DNA from: Pseudomonadota bacterium
Lineage (GTDB): Bacteria; Pseudomonadota; Gammaproteobacteria; UBA9214
Assembly: GCA_041395565.1 (NCBI GenBank)
Contig: JAWLAI010000006.1
Coordinates: forward strand, 186,001-250,000
Length of the DNA: 64,000 nt
Reading direction: 5' to 3'
Part shown: piece after piece, positions 1 to 8,863 of the stretch
Layout: each line of letters begins with the position of its first letter
Numbering within the stretch: the first letter of the stretch is position 1
The notes under the pieces: model-generated
The model's database searches: none
What the model was told of the DNA's origin: nothing
Seen by the model: only the letters and a program-made list of their open reading frames with translations
Translations under genes and position numbers: made by a program

Positions 1-1055
<1,055 letters not shown>

Positions 1056-1132
1056 GAATTCCAGGACAAGGGGGAATGTCGATGAAGGACGGCATCATAC
1101 CGCATGTGTCTGCAAATTAGCAGGTTCCAGTG

Positions 1133-1157
1133 AAAAACCACCCGCCGGTGGCGGGTG
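1133..1157 (-). terminator. Rho-independent terminator after the M23 peptidase gene
   Basis: Read on the minus strand, the 8-bp stem CACCCGCC/GGCGGGTG has a 3-base loop and is followed by GTTTTTC. It lies just after the M23 peptidase stop codon and before secA. Confidence 0.75.
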
Positions 1158-1189
1158 TCTGGCGCCGCCCATGACCAGGGCGGGGGGGA

Positions 1190-2098
1190 TCAGTCACCCA
1201 GGTACTTGGCCGGGTTGACCGCCTTGCCGTCGCGCAGGACCTCGAAGTGGACATGGGGGCCGGTCGAACGCCCCGTGGACCCCATGAGCGCGATCTGCTG
1301 ACCCTTCTTCACGGTCTCGCCTACCTTCACGAGATTGCGTTCGTTGTGACCGTAGCGGGTCACGTAGCCGTTGCCGTGACTGATCTCGACCAGGTTGCCG
1401 TAGCCATAGCGCTTGCCCGACCAGCTGACGATGCCATCACCGACGGCGACGACCTCGGAACCCTTTTTCCCGGCGAAATCAAGTCCCTTGTGAAATTCCT
1501 TCTTGCCCGTGAAGGGGTCGGTGCGCTTGCCGAACCGGGATGACAGCCAGCCGTCGCTGATGGGTCGGCCGGCCGGCATCACACGCTCGCTGAGGCTGCG
1601 GTTCATGAGCAGGGTCTCGAGCACCGACAGCTTCTGGGTGCGGTCACTCAACTCGACATCCAACTCGTCCAGCATGGCCAGGATATCGTCCAGGACCACC
1701 GCACCGCCCTCACCCGCCGCACCCTCGGGCCCACCGACGGCCGGTATGGTATCGAAATCGAATTCGGCCCGGTCGAGATCACCCTGGCTGACCAGGCGCT
1801 CGCCGAGGGCATTGAGTCGCAGCATCTGGGCCTGCAGCTGGCCGATGCGCAGCGCCAGGGCATTGATATCGGCCTGTGCGGAACTGCGCAGCTCCTTGAC
1901 ATTCACATGCTGGGAATGCACCTGTTCCCGCAACTCGGAGACAAACTCGATACCGTCCTCGCCGATGTGCAGCCCGGTATAGAACGCCCCGCCGACCGTC
2001 GCAACGAGTGCGCTTACCACGATGACCAGCAACAGCAGCGGCTGAAACTCGAAATTCCAAACCTGTCCGCGACGGTTGCTAAACAGTATGATGTTCAT
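1190..2098 (-). CDS. Membrane-anchored M23 (LytM-type) peptidoglycan endopeptidase
   Basis: Predicted 302-residue inner-membrane protein with a periplasmic murein endopeptidase domain. A short cytoplasmic start (MNIILFSNRRGQ) is followed by a transmembrane helix at about 19-40. Next come a helical, probably coiled-coil stretch (about 50-160) and a C-terminal LytM domain (about 180-300). The zinc ligands H203 and D207 (FHKGLDFA) and the H282/H284 pair (GPHVHFEV) are all present, so it should be catalytically competent rather than an EnvC/NlpD-like activator. A longer frame with an upstream in-frame start exists, but MNIILF fits the family and the membrane topology. It is divergent from dciA with only 24 bases between start codons. 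The order lpxC-dciA-M23-secA recurs in pseudomonads and relatives. Confidence 0.9.
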   Translation of the reverse strand: MNIILFSNRRGQVWNFEFQPLLLLVIVVSALVATVGGAFYTGLHIGEDGIEFVSELREQVHSQHVNVKELRSSAQADINALALRIGQLQAQMLRLNALGERLVSQGDLDRAEFDFDTIPAVGGPEGAAGEGGAVVLDDILAMLDELDVELSDRTQKLSVLETLLMNRSLSERVMPAGRPISDGWLSSRFGKRTDPFTGKKEFHKGLDFAGKKGSEVVAVGDGIVSWSGKRYGYGNLVEISHGNGYVTRYGHNERNLVKVGETVKKGQQIALMGSTGRSTGPHVHFEVLRDGKAVNPAKYLGD

Positions 2099-2122
2099 GC
2101 TCGGTCCCGCGCCTGGTTCGCC

Positions 2123-2446
2123 ATGAATAACCCCATAAAAATTCAAGATATTATCGGCAGCCGCGCCCAATCCAGGCTGGTACGACAGGCACGCCTGCTG
2201 CTCGACATCGACGCCCAGTTACAACAATTGCTGCCGGACTCGCTCCGCCCCCACTGCCGCCTGCTGTCCGTCAACGGCAACAAGCTGGTGCTGGCGGCGG
2301 ACTCGCCTGCCTGGGCAGCGCGACTGAGATTCCAGACACATCAGCTACTTAGGCAGCTCAGGCTGCCTGGCAACGTCAGATTGCGCGGTATCCGTATCCG
2401 CGTGCGCCCGCCTGAGGCCGGTCACACGCACGGGTTACGCTCCTGA
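2123..2446 (+). CDS. dciA: DciA/DUF721 family protein, putative DnaB helicase loader
   Basis: A 107-residue basic protein beginning MNNPIKIQDIIGSRAQSRLV. The DUF721 domain covers about residues 5-95, with the typical QARLLLDIDAQLQQLLP and WAARLRFQTHQLLRQL segments. DciA family proteins load the replicative helicase DnaB in bacteria lacking phage-derived DnaC, so this suggests an ancestral replication-loading system. The frame is open further upstream, but the ATG at 2123 gives the family N-terminus and avoids overlap with the divergent M23 gene. Its position between lpxC and the M23 gene matches the neighbourhood in related gammaproteobacteria. The gene name rests on family recognition only. 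Confidence 0.82.
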   Translation: MNNPIKIQDIIGSRAQSRLVRQARLLLDIDAQLQQLLPDSLRPHCRLLSVNGNKLVLAADSPAWAARLRFQTHQLLRQLRLPGNVRLRGIRIRVRPPEAGHTHGLRS

Positions 2447-2528
2447 ATCTCGGCCGCACGGTCAGGGCTGGCCTGCCAGCGGCGCCATGCTATGTATCGG
2501 ACGGTGTGGGAAAAACTGCAGTGACGAC

Positions 2529-2570
2529 GCGGCCGGATGGCCGCGACGCCGGGTCCCGCGGGACCGGGGG
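2529..2570. terminator. Hairpin cluster between convergent dciA and lpxC
   Basis: Two GC-rich hairpins occupy the gap between the convergent ends of dciA and lpxC: GCGGCC-GGAT-GGCCGC and GGTCCC-GC-GGGACC. No U-tract follows on either strand, so termination is an inference from position. Confidence 0.4.
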
Positions 2571-2577
2571 GAGGCAA

Positions 2578-3489
2578 TCAGCCGGTGGGTAGCGGCTGCA
2601 GGAACGAAATCGGTGCCTTGTTCATATCCTCGAACGTGACTTCTTCCCAGGCGGATTCATCCGCAATCAGCGCACGCAGCAGCTTGTTGTTGAGCGCATG
2701 GCCCGACTTGTAGCCCTTGAAGGCGCCGATCAGGCTGTGGCCGAGCAGGTAGAGGTCGCCGATGGCATCGAGGATCTTGTGTTTCACAAACTCGTCCCGG
2801 TAGCGCAGACCGTCCTCGTTCAGTACCCGGTAGCTGTCCAGTACCACGGCGTTGTCCAGGCTGCCGCCCAGTGCCAGCTTGCGCTCGCGCAGCTGCTCGA
2901 TTTCGTGCATGAATCCGAAGGTGCGCGCCCGGCTGACCTCCTTCACGAACGAGGTGGTGGAGAAATCGATCTCGGAGTGCTGGGTGTTTGACTTGAAGAC
3001 CGGATGATCGAACTCGATGGTGAATCCGACCTTGAAACCGTCAAAGGGCTCGAAACGGGCGATCTTCTCGCCATCCTCGACTTGCACGGGGCGCTTGATG
3101 CGGATGAAACGCTTCGGCGCATCCTGTTCCTCGATACCAGCGGACTGGATCAGGAACACGAACGGCCCCGCACTGCCATCCATGATTGGCACCTCGGCCG
3201 CGCTCAGATCGACGAAGGCGTTATCGATACCCAGACCGGCCATCGCCGAAAGCAAGTGTTCCACCGTGGAGATGCGAACGCCATTGCTGACCAATGTCGT
3301 CGAGAGCCGGGTATCGCCAACATTCTCGGGCCGTGCGGCAATCTGGACGACCTCGTCCAGGTCCACGCGACAGAAGATGATCCCGGTATCCACCGGGGCG
3401 GGGCGCAGGGTGAGGTAGATCTTCTCGCCGGTGTGCAGACCCACACCGGTCGCACGAATCACGTTCTTGAGAGTACGTTGTCGAATCAT
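2578..3489 (-). CDS. lpxC: UDP-3-O-acyl-N-acetylglucosamine deacetylase LpxC
   Basis: This is the zinc-dependent deacetylase that catalyses the committed step of lipid A synthesis in the cytosol. The protein has 303 residues, as usual for the family. The zinc ligands are H78 (STVEHLLSAMAG), H237 and D241 (KHKILDAIGD), and the conserved H264 (KSGHALNN) is present. It lies downstream of ftsZ, as in many gammaproteobacteria, but the 225-base gap contains a candidate promoter of its own. The ATG at 3489 is followed by the canonical MIRQRTLKNVIRATGVGLH start. In enterics LpxC level is set by FtsH proteolysis through a nonpolar C-terminus. Here the tail ends ISFLQPLPTG, so a similar degron cannot be confirmed. 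Confidence 0.98.
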   Translation of the reverse strand: MIRQRTLKNVIRATGVGLHTGEKIYLTLRPAPVDTGIIFCRVDLDEVVQIAARPENVGDTRLSTTLVSNGVRISTVEHLLSAMAGLGIDNAFVDLSAAEVPIMDGSAGPFVFLIQSAGIEEQDAPKRFIRIKRPVQVEDGEKIARFEPFDGFKVGFTIEFDHPVFKSNTQHSEIDFSTTSFVKEVSRARTFGFMHEIEQLRERKLALGGSLDNAVVLDSYRVLNEDGLRYRDEFVKHKILDAIGDLYLLGHSLIGAFKGYKSGHALNNKLLRALIADESAWEEVTFEDMNKAPISFLQPLPTG

Positions 3490-3551
3490 GGCTATTCATT
3501 TCCTCGAAAAACGCGCCGAATTCTCAGACAAGTACCAGGAAAGCCGCGGGC

Positions 3552-3557
3552 ATATTA
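3552..3557 (-). promoter_or_regulatory. Extended -10 element candidate for lpxC
   Basis: On the minus strand the sequence TGCTAATAT gives an extended -10 (TGn plus TAATAT) about 63 bases upstream of the lpxC ATG. No good -35 was seen, which is compatible with an extended -10 promoter. The transcription start has not been shown. Confidence 0.4.
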
Positions 3558-3668
3558 GCACATGCTCATTAACCTGCCTAGAATACGGTCACACTCTGAT
3601 GGCCCCTGAAGGAATTAGTTCATCCATTTATCCAGCTGATTCATCCATCTACCCGCATAACGACGGCT

Positions 3669-3707
3669 GCCAGCCGGCCCCTGTCCTCTGCCCGGGGACC
3701 GGCTGGC
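3669..3707 (-). terminator. Possible terminator hairpin after ftsZ
   Basis: Minus-strand stem GCCAGCCGG/CCGGCTGGC (9 bp) with an inner CCCC/GGGG pairing lies 8 bases after the ftsZ stop. It has no U-tract, so it may be a weak or factor-dependent terminator at the end of the dcw cluster. Confidence 0.45.
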
Positions 3708-3714
3708 CGCGGGA

Positions 3715-4884
3715 CTAATCCGCCTGGCGCCGCAGGAAAGCCGGGATATCCAGGTAATCCATATCCTCCGCCGAGTTGCCGCCGACCGCCTGGGCACGCT
3801 GGGCCGCGGTCCGACGCTTGACGGTAGGAATATCGTAGTTCTCGGGCTCCTTGCTGACCTCTACCGGCTCCTTGGTCACCGCCTTGAGGTGCATGGCACC
3901 GGCCGGCTTCTCCATCGGCTTCTTCGGCTGCATGCCCAGGCCCGTCGCAACCACGGTCACCCGCAACTCGTCGCGCATGTCCGGATCGATCACGGTGCCG
4001 ACCACGACGGTGGCGTTCTCGGAGGCGAACTCCTTGACCGTGTTGCCGACCTCCTCGAACTCGCCGATCCCCAGGTCCAGGCCGGCGGTGACGTTGACGA
4101 GGATGCCGTTGGCGCCCATCAGGTCGATGTCCTCCAGCAGCGGGCTGGCCACGGCGGCCTCGGCGGCCTCGCGGGCGCGGTCGTCACCCTTGGCGGTGCC
4201 GGATCCCATCATGGCCATACCCATCTCGGACATGACGGTACGCACGTCGGCGAAGTCGACGTTGATCAGGCCCGGACGGGTGATCAGTTCCGCGATACCC
4301 TGCACCGCGCCGAGCAGCACGTCGTTGGCGGCCTTGAAGGCAGCGAGCAGGCTGATCTGCTTGCCGAGCACCAGCTGCAGCTTCTCGTTCGGGATCGTGA
4401 TCAGCGAATCGCAGTACTGGCTCAGCTCCTTGATGCCGTTGTGCGCGACATGCAGGCGCCGGCTGCCCTCGAAGGTGAACGGCTTGGTCACCACCGCCAC
4501 CGTCAGGATACCCAGCTCCTTGGCGATCTGCGCCACCACCGGCGCCGCGCCGGTTCCGGTACCACCGCCCATGCCGGCGGTGATGAAAAGCATGTCGGCA
4601 CCCTCGATGACCTCGGCGATACGGTCACGGTCCTCGTGTGCGGCCTGACGGCCGACGTCCGGGTTGGCGCCCGCACCCAGACCCTTGGTGATCGACCCGC
4701 CGATCTGCAGCGTGGTGCGCGCACCCATGTTCTGCAGGGCCTGTGCGTCGGTGTTGGCGCAGATGAACTCGACGCCGTCGATGTTGGCATCGACCATGTG
4801 CTGCACGGCGTTACCGCCGCCGCCACCGACACCGATGACCTTGATGACCGCACTTTGCCCGCATGAATCCAGTAACTCAAACAT
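3715..4884 (-). CDS. ftsZ: Cell division GTPase FtsZ
   Basis: Tubulin-like GTPase that assembles the Z-ring at midcell. The protein has 389 residues. The GTP-binding glycine-rich signature GGGTGTG is at 106-112, and the N-terminal IKVIGVGGGGGNAV loop binds nucleotide. The C-terminal tail DYLDIPAFLRRQAD is the conserved peptide that docks FtsA and ZipA, preceded by a variable linker from about 325. The ribosome-binding site AGGAGGGG lies 5 bases before the ATG. FtsZ is the last gene of the dcw cluster. The 92-base gap from ftsA may hold an additional promoter, as is common for ftsZ, but I did not find a convincing consensus there. Confidence 0.98.
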   Translation of the reverse strand: MFELLDSCGQSAVIKVIGVGGGGGNAVQHMVDANIDGVEFICANTDAQALQNMGARTTLQIGGSITKGLGAGANPDVGRQAAHEDRDRIAEVIEGADMLFITAGMGGGTGTGAAPVVAQIAKELGILTVAVVTKPFTFEGSRRLHVAHNGIKELSQYCDSLITIPNEKLQLVLGKQISLLAAFKAANDVLLGAVQGIAELITRPGLINVDFADVRTVMSEMGMAMMGSGTAKGDDRAREAAEAAVASPLLEDIDLMGANGILVNVTAGLDLGIGEFEEVGNTVKEFASENATVVVGTVIDPDMRDELRVTVVATGLGMQPKKPMEKPAGAMHLKAVTKEPVEVSKEPENYDIPTVKRRTAAQRAQAVGGNSAEDMDYLDIPAFLRRQAD

Positions 4885-4976
4885 ATTGTCCCCTCCTGGC
4901 AGAAACGAATATTAGCCCGAAAACGTTTATCAATGCCGTGGCGGATTAGCCGCGCACAGCCCGCGATACCTGCAAC

Positions 4977-6212
4977 TCAGAAATTTCCCTGAAACCAGCC
5001 CTTCATCCTGTCCCACACCCCGCGTATGCCCTTGCCCAGACCGATATCCATGGACCGCTGGTCACGATTGTGGTGACCGAACAGCAGCAACCCGACACCG
5101 GTCGCAAAGATCGGGTTGCGAACCACATCCACCAGACCGGTGACATACTGGGGCACACCCAGCCGCACCGGCATGTGAAATATTTCTTCCGCGAGGTCGA
5201 CCAGACCCTCGATCTTGGCGCTGCCGCCGGTCAGCACGATGCCGGACGCCACCAGATCCTCGAACCCGCTGCGGCGCAGCTCGGCCTGGATCAGGGTGAG
5301 CAGTTCCTCGTAGCGCGGCTCGACCACCTCGGCCAGCGTGTGACGTGCCAGCTGCCGCGGCGGCCGGTCGCCGACGCTCGGCACCTCGATGCTCTCGTCG
5401 GCGCTGGCCATCTGGGTCAGCGCACAGGCGTACTTGATCTTGATCTCCTCGGCATGCTGCGTCGGGGTGCGCAGCGCCACGGCGATGTCATTGGTGACCT
5501 GATCGCCGGCGATCGGGATGACCGCGGTGTGACGGATCGCGCCTTCGGTGAATACCGCGATGTCTGTGGTGCCGCCGCCGATATCGACGATGCAGACCCC
5601 GAGTTCCTTCTCGTCCTCGGTCAGCACCGAGTAGCTGGAGGCCAGCTGCTCGAGAATGATGTCGTCCACCTCCAGGCCGCAGCGACGCACGCACTTGATG
5701 ATGTTCTGCGCCGCGCTCACTGCCCCCGTCACCATGTGCACCTTGGCCTCCAGACGCACGCCGGACATGCCGACCGGCTCGCGGATGCCTTCCTGGTTGT
5801 CGATCACGAAATCCTGCGGCAGGATGTGCAGTATCTTCTGGTCGGCCGGGATCGCGACGGCGCGCGCGGCGTCGATCACGCGCTCGACATCGCCGGGCGT
5901 GACCTCCTTGTCGCGGATCGCGACGATGCCGTGCGAGTTCAGGCTGCGGATGTGACTGCCGGCGATCCCCGCATACACCGAGTGGATCTGGCACCCCGCC
6001 ATCAGCTCCGCCTCCTCCACCGCGCGCTGGATCGAATGGACGGTGGATTCGATGTTGACCACCACGCCCTTCTTCAGTCCGCGCGAAGGATGTGAGCCGA
6101 TACCGATCACCTCCAGCTCACCCCCGGGCAGCACCTCGCCGACGATCGCCACCACCTTCGAGGTGCCGATATCCAGACCGACTATCAGATTTTTTTCCGC
6201 CTTCTTCGCCAT
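4977..6212 (-). CDS. ftsA: Cell division actin-like ATPase FtsA
   Basis: Actin-fold ATPase that tethers FtsZ to the membrane and signals to the periplasmic divisome. It has 411 residues. The phosphate-1 motif GLDIGTSKV follows the start, the phosphate-2 motif VDIGGGTTDIAVF is near residue 210 and the adenosine motif LTGGSAKIEGL is near 335. The C-terminus (IRGVWDRMKGWFQGNF) is the amphipathic membrane-targeting helix. The gene starts 16 bases after ftsQ ends and precedes ftsZ, the usual ftsQ-ftsA-ftsZ order. Confidence 0.98.
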   Translation of the reverse strand: MAKKAEKNLIVGLDIGTSKVVAIVGEVLPGGELEVIGIGSHPSRGLKKGVVVNIESTVHSIQRAVEEAELMAGCQIHSVYAGIAGSHIRSLNSHGIVAIRDKEVTPGDVERVIDAARAVAIPADQKILHILPQDFVIDNQEGIREPVGMSGVRLEAKVHMVTGAVSAAQNIIKCVRRCGLEVDDIILEQLASSYSVLTEDEKELGVCIVDIGGGTTDIAVFTEGAIRHTAVIPIAGDQVTNDIAVALRTPTQHAEEIKIKYACALTQMASADESIEVPSVGDRPPRQLARHTLAEVVEPRYEELLTLIQAELRRSGFEDLVASGIVLTGGSAKIEGLVDLAEEIFHMPVRLGVPQYVTGLVDVVRNPIFATGVGLLLFGHHNRDQRSMDIGLGKGIRGVWDRMKGWFQGNF

Positions 6213-6228
6213 CCTGTTCCTGGTCCCG

Positions 6229-7002
6229 TTAACCCTTGTTACCCGAATCCCCGGCAGCGGCCGCCTGGTCCCAGACCACCGAGAAGCCGTTGCTGTAGCG
6301 CAGATCCACCGTCTGCAGTTCCGCCACGCGGCCGGCGAACACGCTCGGCCAGGCGTGCACGAACCGCTCCAGACGCTGCCAGGGCTGCATGCGCCCCAGC
6401 TTCAGCGTGATTCCGCCCGTCAGCTGCAGTTCCCAGGCGCGGCGCCCGTCGACCTGCAGCCGTTGTAGTTGCAGTCCCAGCGCCGCCAGCGTCGCACTCG
6501 CCTGCCGATACTGCTCGAGCACCTTCTGCTCCTGTCCGTCCGGACCGTCCAGCCATGGCAGCTCGATGTCCGGCTGCGTGTCTTGCGGGAAGAATGCCTC
6601 GCCAAAGCGGTTCAGGAATCCCTGCCCGTGCCAGTGGGCCACTGGCAGCTGCTCCTCGATCTGCACCCGTACGGTCTCCGGCCAGATCCGCTGCACCGAG
6701 GCCTTGTGGACCCAGGGCAAGGCCTCGGCGGCGGCGCGGATCGCCACGACATCGACCGTGAAGAAACCACCCGTCGCCAACGGCGCGACGGCAGCCTGCA
6801 ACTGTGCCTTCTGCAGGTAGCGAAAATCGCCATTGACCTCGACCACACCGAGCGGAAAGCGGTAGGGGTCGGTGAACCAGCGCACTCCCATCAGCGTGGC
6901 CAGCGCGAGCATCCCGAGCAGCAACAGGCCCGAGAGCGTGCGCAGGTGCGCGCGCAGCAACCCGATGACCTGCGTGGCGCGACCGCTTTCAGCCTTTGGC
7001 AT
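6229..7002 (-). CDS. ftsQ: Cell division protein FtsQ
   Basis: Bitopic membrane protein that links early and late divisome parts through FtsB and FtsL. The chosen start gives 257 residues: a short cytoplasmic tail (MPKAESGRATQVIG), a transmembrane helix at about 28-48, then a POTRA domain starting FPLGVVEVNGDFRYL and a C-terminal beta domain. The ATG at 7002 is preceded by GGGAGGG at good spacing. An upstream in-frame start at 7029 would add nine residues. Either way the gene overlaps the end of ddlB (14 bases with the chosen start), consistent with translational coupling. Confidence 0.93.
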   Translation of the reverse strand: MPKAESGRATQVIGLLRAHLRTLSGLLLLGMLALATLMGVRWFTDPYRFPLGVVEVNGDFRYLQKAQLQAAVAPLATGGFFTVDVVAIRAAAEALPWVHKASVQRIWPETVRVQIEEQLPVAHWHGQGFLNRFGEAFFPQDTQPDIELPWLDGPDGQEQKVLEQYRQASATLAALGLQLQRLQVDGRRAWELQLTGGITLKLGRMQPWQRLERFVHAWPSVFAGRVAELQTVDLRYSNGFSVVWDQAAAAGDSGNKG

Positions 7003-7960
7003 GCAGCCCTCCCACCGTTCCGGCCGCATCCCGTGCCAGGCTGGTATCGAGGATCTGCAGCACCAGGGCGCCGAAATCCACGCCGCTAGCGCGCGCCGCC
7101 ATGGGCACCAGGCTGTGGTCCGTCAGCCCCGGCACAGTGTTGACCTCGATGAACCAGGGATTGCCGGCCGTGTCGAGCATGCAATCGACCCGGCCCCAGC
7201 CATGCGCCCCGACCGCGCGAAATGCCTGCAGGGACAGCTGCTGCAGCTGTTGTTCCTGTGCCGGCGCCAGTCCGCAGGGGATCAGATAGCGCGTGGAATC
7301 CGCCTGGTACTTGGCTGCGTAGTCGTAAAACGCATGCGGCGTCTCCAACCGGATGAGCGGCAGCGCCGTCGCACCCAGTATACCGGCGGTATATTCGCCG
7401 CCCGTGATCCATTGTTCGACCAGCACGCTGCTGTCGTAGCGCGCCGCCTCCTCCCAGGCCGACAGCAGTTCATCGGCGCGCTCCACCTTGCTGATACCGA
7501 TGCTGGAGCCCTCGTGTGCCGGCTTGACGATAACCGGGTATGACAGGCTGTCGCGACAGGCGCTCACCTCGTCGGCGCTCGTCAACACGGTGAACGCGGG
7601 GGTGGGAATGCCCGCGCTCTGCCAGATCTGCTTGGTACGCAGCTTGTCCATACCCAGGGCCGAGCCCAGCACGCCGCTGCCGGTATAGGGCATCCCGAGC
7701 GCCTCCAGCAGGCCCTGCATGACACCATCCTCGCCACCGCGTCCGTGCAACGCGATGAAGGTACGCGCGAAGCCGCCGTCATGCAGGCGTTCGCAGAGCG
7801 CACCGTCCGCGGGATCCACGGCCGTGACGTCCACGCCGGCGGCGGCAAGCGCGGCGAGCACCGCGGCACCGCTCTTCAGGGATACCTCGCGCTCGGCCGA
7901 ATTACCGCCGAGCAGGACGGCCACCCTGCCATAGTCGCGCGGATCGACCTGCATACTCAT
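6989..7960 (-). CDS. ddlB: D-alanine--D-alanine ligase DdlB
   Basis: ATP-grasp ligase that makes the D-Ala-D-Ala dipeptide used by MurF. The protein has 323 residues. Visible features are the N-terminal VLLGGNSAEREVSLKSG loop, the PVIVKPAHEGSSIGISKV ATP-grasp segment and the metal-binding C-terminal stretch FIEVNTVPGLTDHSLVP. Its start overlaps the murB stop by 4 bases (ATGA). Its position between murB and ftsQ is the standard gammaproteobacterial dcw location. Confidence 0.97.
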   Translation of the reverse strand: MSMQVDPRDYGRVAVLLGGNSAEREVSLKSGAAVLAALAAAGVDVTAVDPADGALCERLHDGGFARTFIALHGRGGEDGVMQGLLEALGMPYTGSGVLGSALGMDKLRTKQIWQSAGIPTPAFTVLTSADEVSACRDSLSYPVIVKPAHEGSSIGISKVERADELLSAWEEAARYDSSVLVEQWITGGEYTAGILGATALPLIRLETPHAFYDYAAKYQADSTRYLIPCGLAPAQEQQLQQLSLQAFRAVGAHGWGRVDCMLDTAGNPWFIEVNTVPGLTDHSLVPMAARASGVDFGALVLQILDTSLARDAAGTVGGLHAKG

Positions 7961-8856
7961 GCCGGTTCCCCCACAATGCGCACCTCGGCTTCCAGACGCA
8001 CGCCCTGTTCGCGCTCGACCGTGTCCTGCACCTGCAGCAGCAGCGTCTCGATGTCCGTGGCGCTGGCATGGCCGGTGTTGAGGATGAAGTTCGCGTGTTT
8101 TTCCGACACCTGCGCCCCGCCCACGCGCCGGCCCTTGAGGCCGCAGGCCTCGATCAGGCGCGCGGCGTAATCACCCGGCGGGTTGCGGAACACCGAGCCG
8201 CAGCTGTACTGCTGCACCGGCTGGCTGGCACTGCGCCGCTCCAGCAACTCGCGGATGCGCAACTGTGCCTGTGTGGCATCACCCGGCTCCAGCGCCAGAT
8301 GCGCAGCCACGAACCACTCGCCATCCGGGCCGCTGACCGACCGATAGGTCACGTGAAAATCGGCCGGCGTGCGCGTGCGCAGTTCGCCCTGACGGTCAAC
8401 GGTTTCCACGGCCGCGACGTGCGTCCAGGTCTCGCCGCCGAAGGCGCCGGCATTCATCGCCAACGCGCCGCCCATGGTGCCGGGTATGCCGGCGAGAAAC
8501 TCCACGCCGGTGAGCCCTGCGCGACCGGCGGTGCGCGCAACCTTGGCACAACTCACACCGGCTTCAGCACGCAACAGCCGGGTATCGAGCCATTCCAGTC
8601 CGGTCAGCGCGCCGAACAGCAGCAGCACCGTGCCGGGGAACCCGCCGTCACGCACCAGCAGGTTGCTGCCCAGGCCCAGCCACAGCAGCGGCTCGGCCGG
8701 GTCGAGCTGGCGCAGGAACTGGCACAGATCGTCGAGGTCGGCCGGCTGGTAGCAGCGCCGCGCCTTGCCGCCGGCACGCCAGCTGACATGCCGGTCCATC
8801 GGTTCGTCGAACCGCAGCTCCCCGCGCCAGGACTGTGTCTGCTGTGCCGCCATCAT
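7957..8856 (-). CDS. murB: UDP-N-acetylenolpyruvoylglucosamine reductase MurB
   Basis: FAD-dependent reductase that converts UDP-GlcNAc-enolpyruvate to UDP-MurNAc using NADPH. At 299 residues it is short and looks like a type II MurB rather than the roughly 340-residue type I enzyme of E. coli. The FAD-binding stretch LWLGLGSNLLVRDGGFPG and GIPGTMGGALAMNAGAFGGE are present. The catalytic serine is in the SCGSVFRNPPGDYAA motif, and EKHANFILN is conserved. It starts 7 bases after murC ends. Confidence 0.96.
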   Translation of the reverse strand: MMAAQQTQSWRGELRFDEPMDRHVSWRAGGKARRCYQPADLDDLCQFLRQLDPAEPLLWLGLGSNLLVRDGGFPGTVLLLFGALTGLEWLDTRLLRAEAGVSCAKVARTAGRAGLTGVEFLAGIPGTMGGALAMNAGAFGGETWTHVAAVETVDRQGELRTRTPADFHVTYRSVSGPDGEWFVAAHLALEPGDATQAQLRIRELLERRSASQPVQQYSCGSVFRNPPGDYAARLIEACGLKGRRVGGAQVSEKHANFILNTGHASATDIETLLLQVQDTVEREQGVRLEAEVRIVGEPA

Positions 8857-8863
8857 TCCCTAA

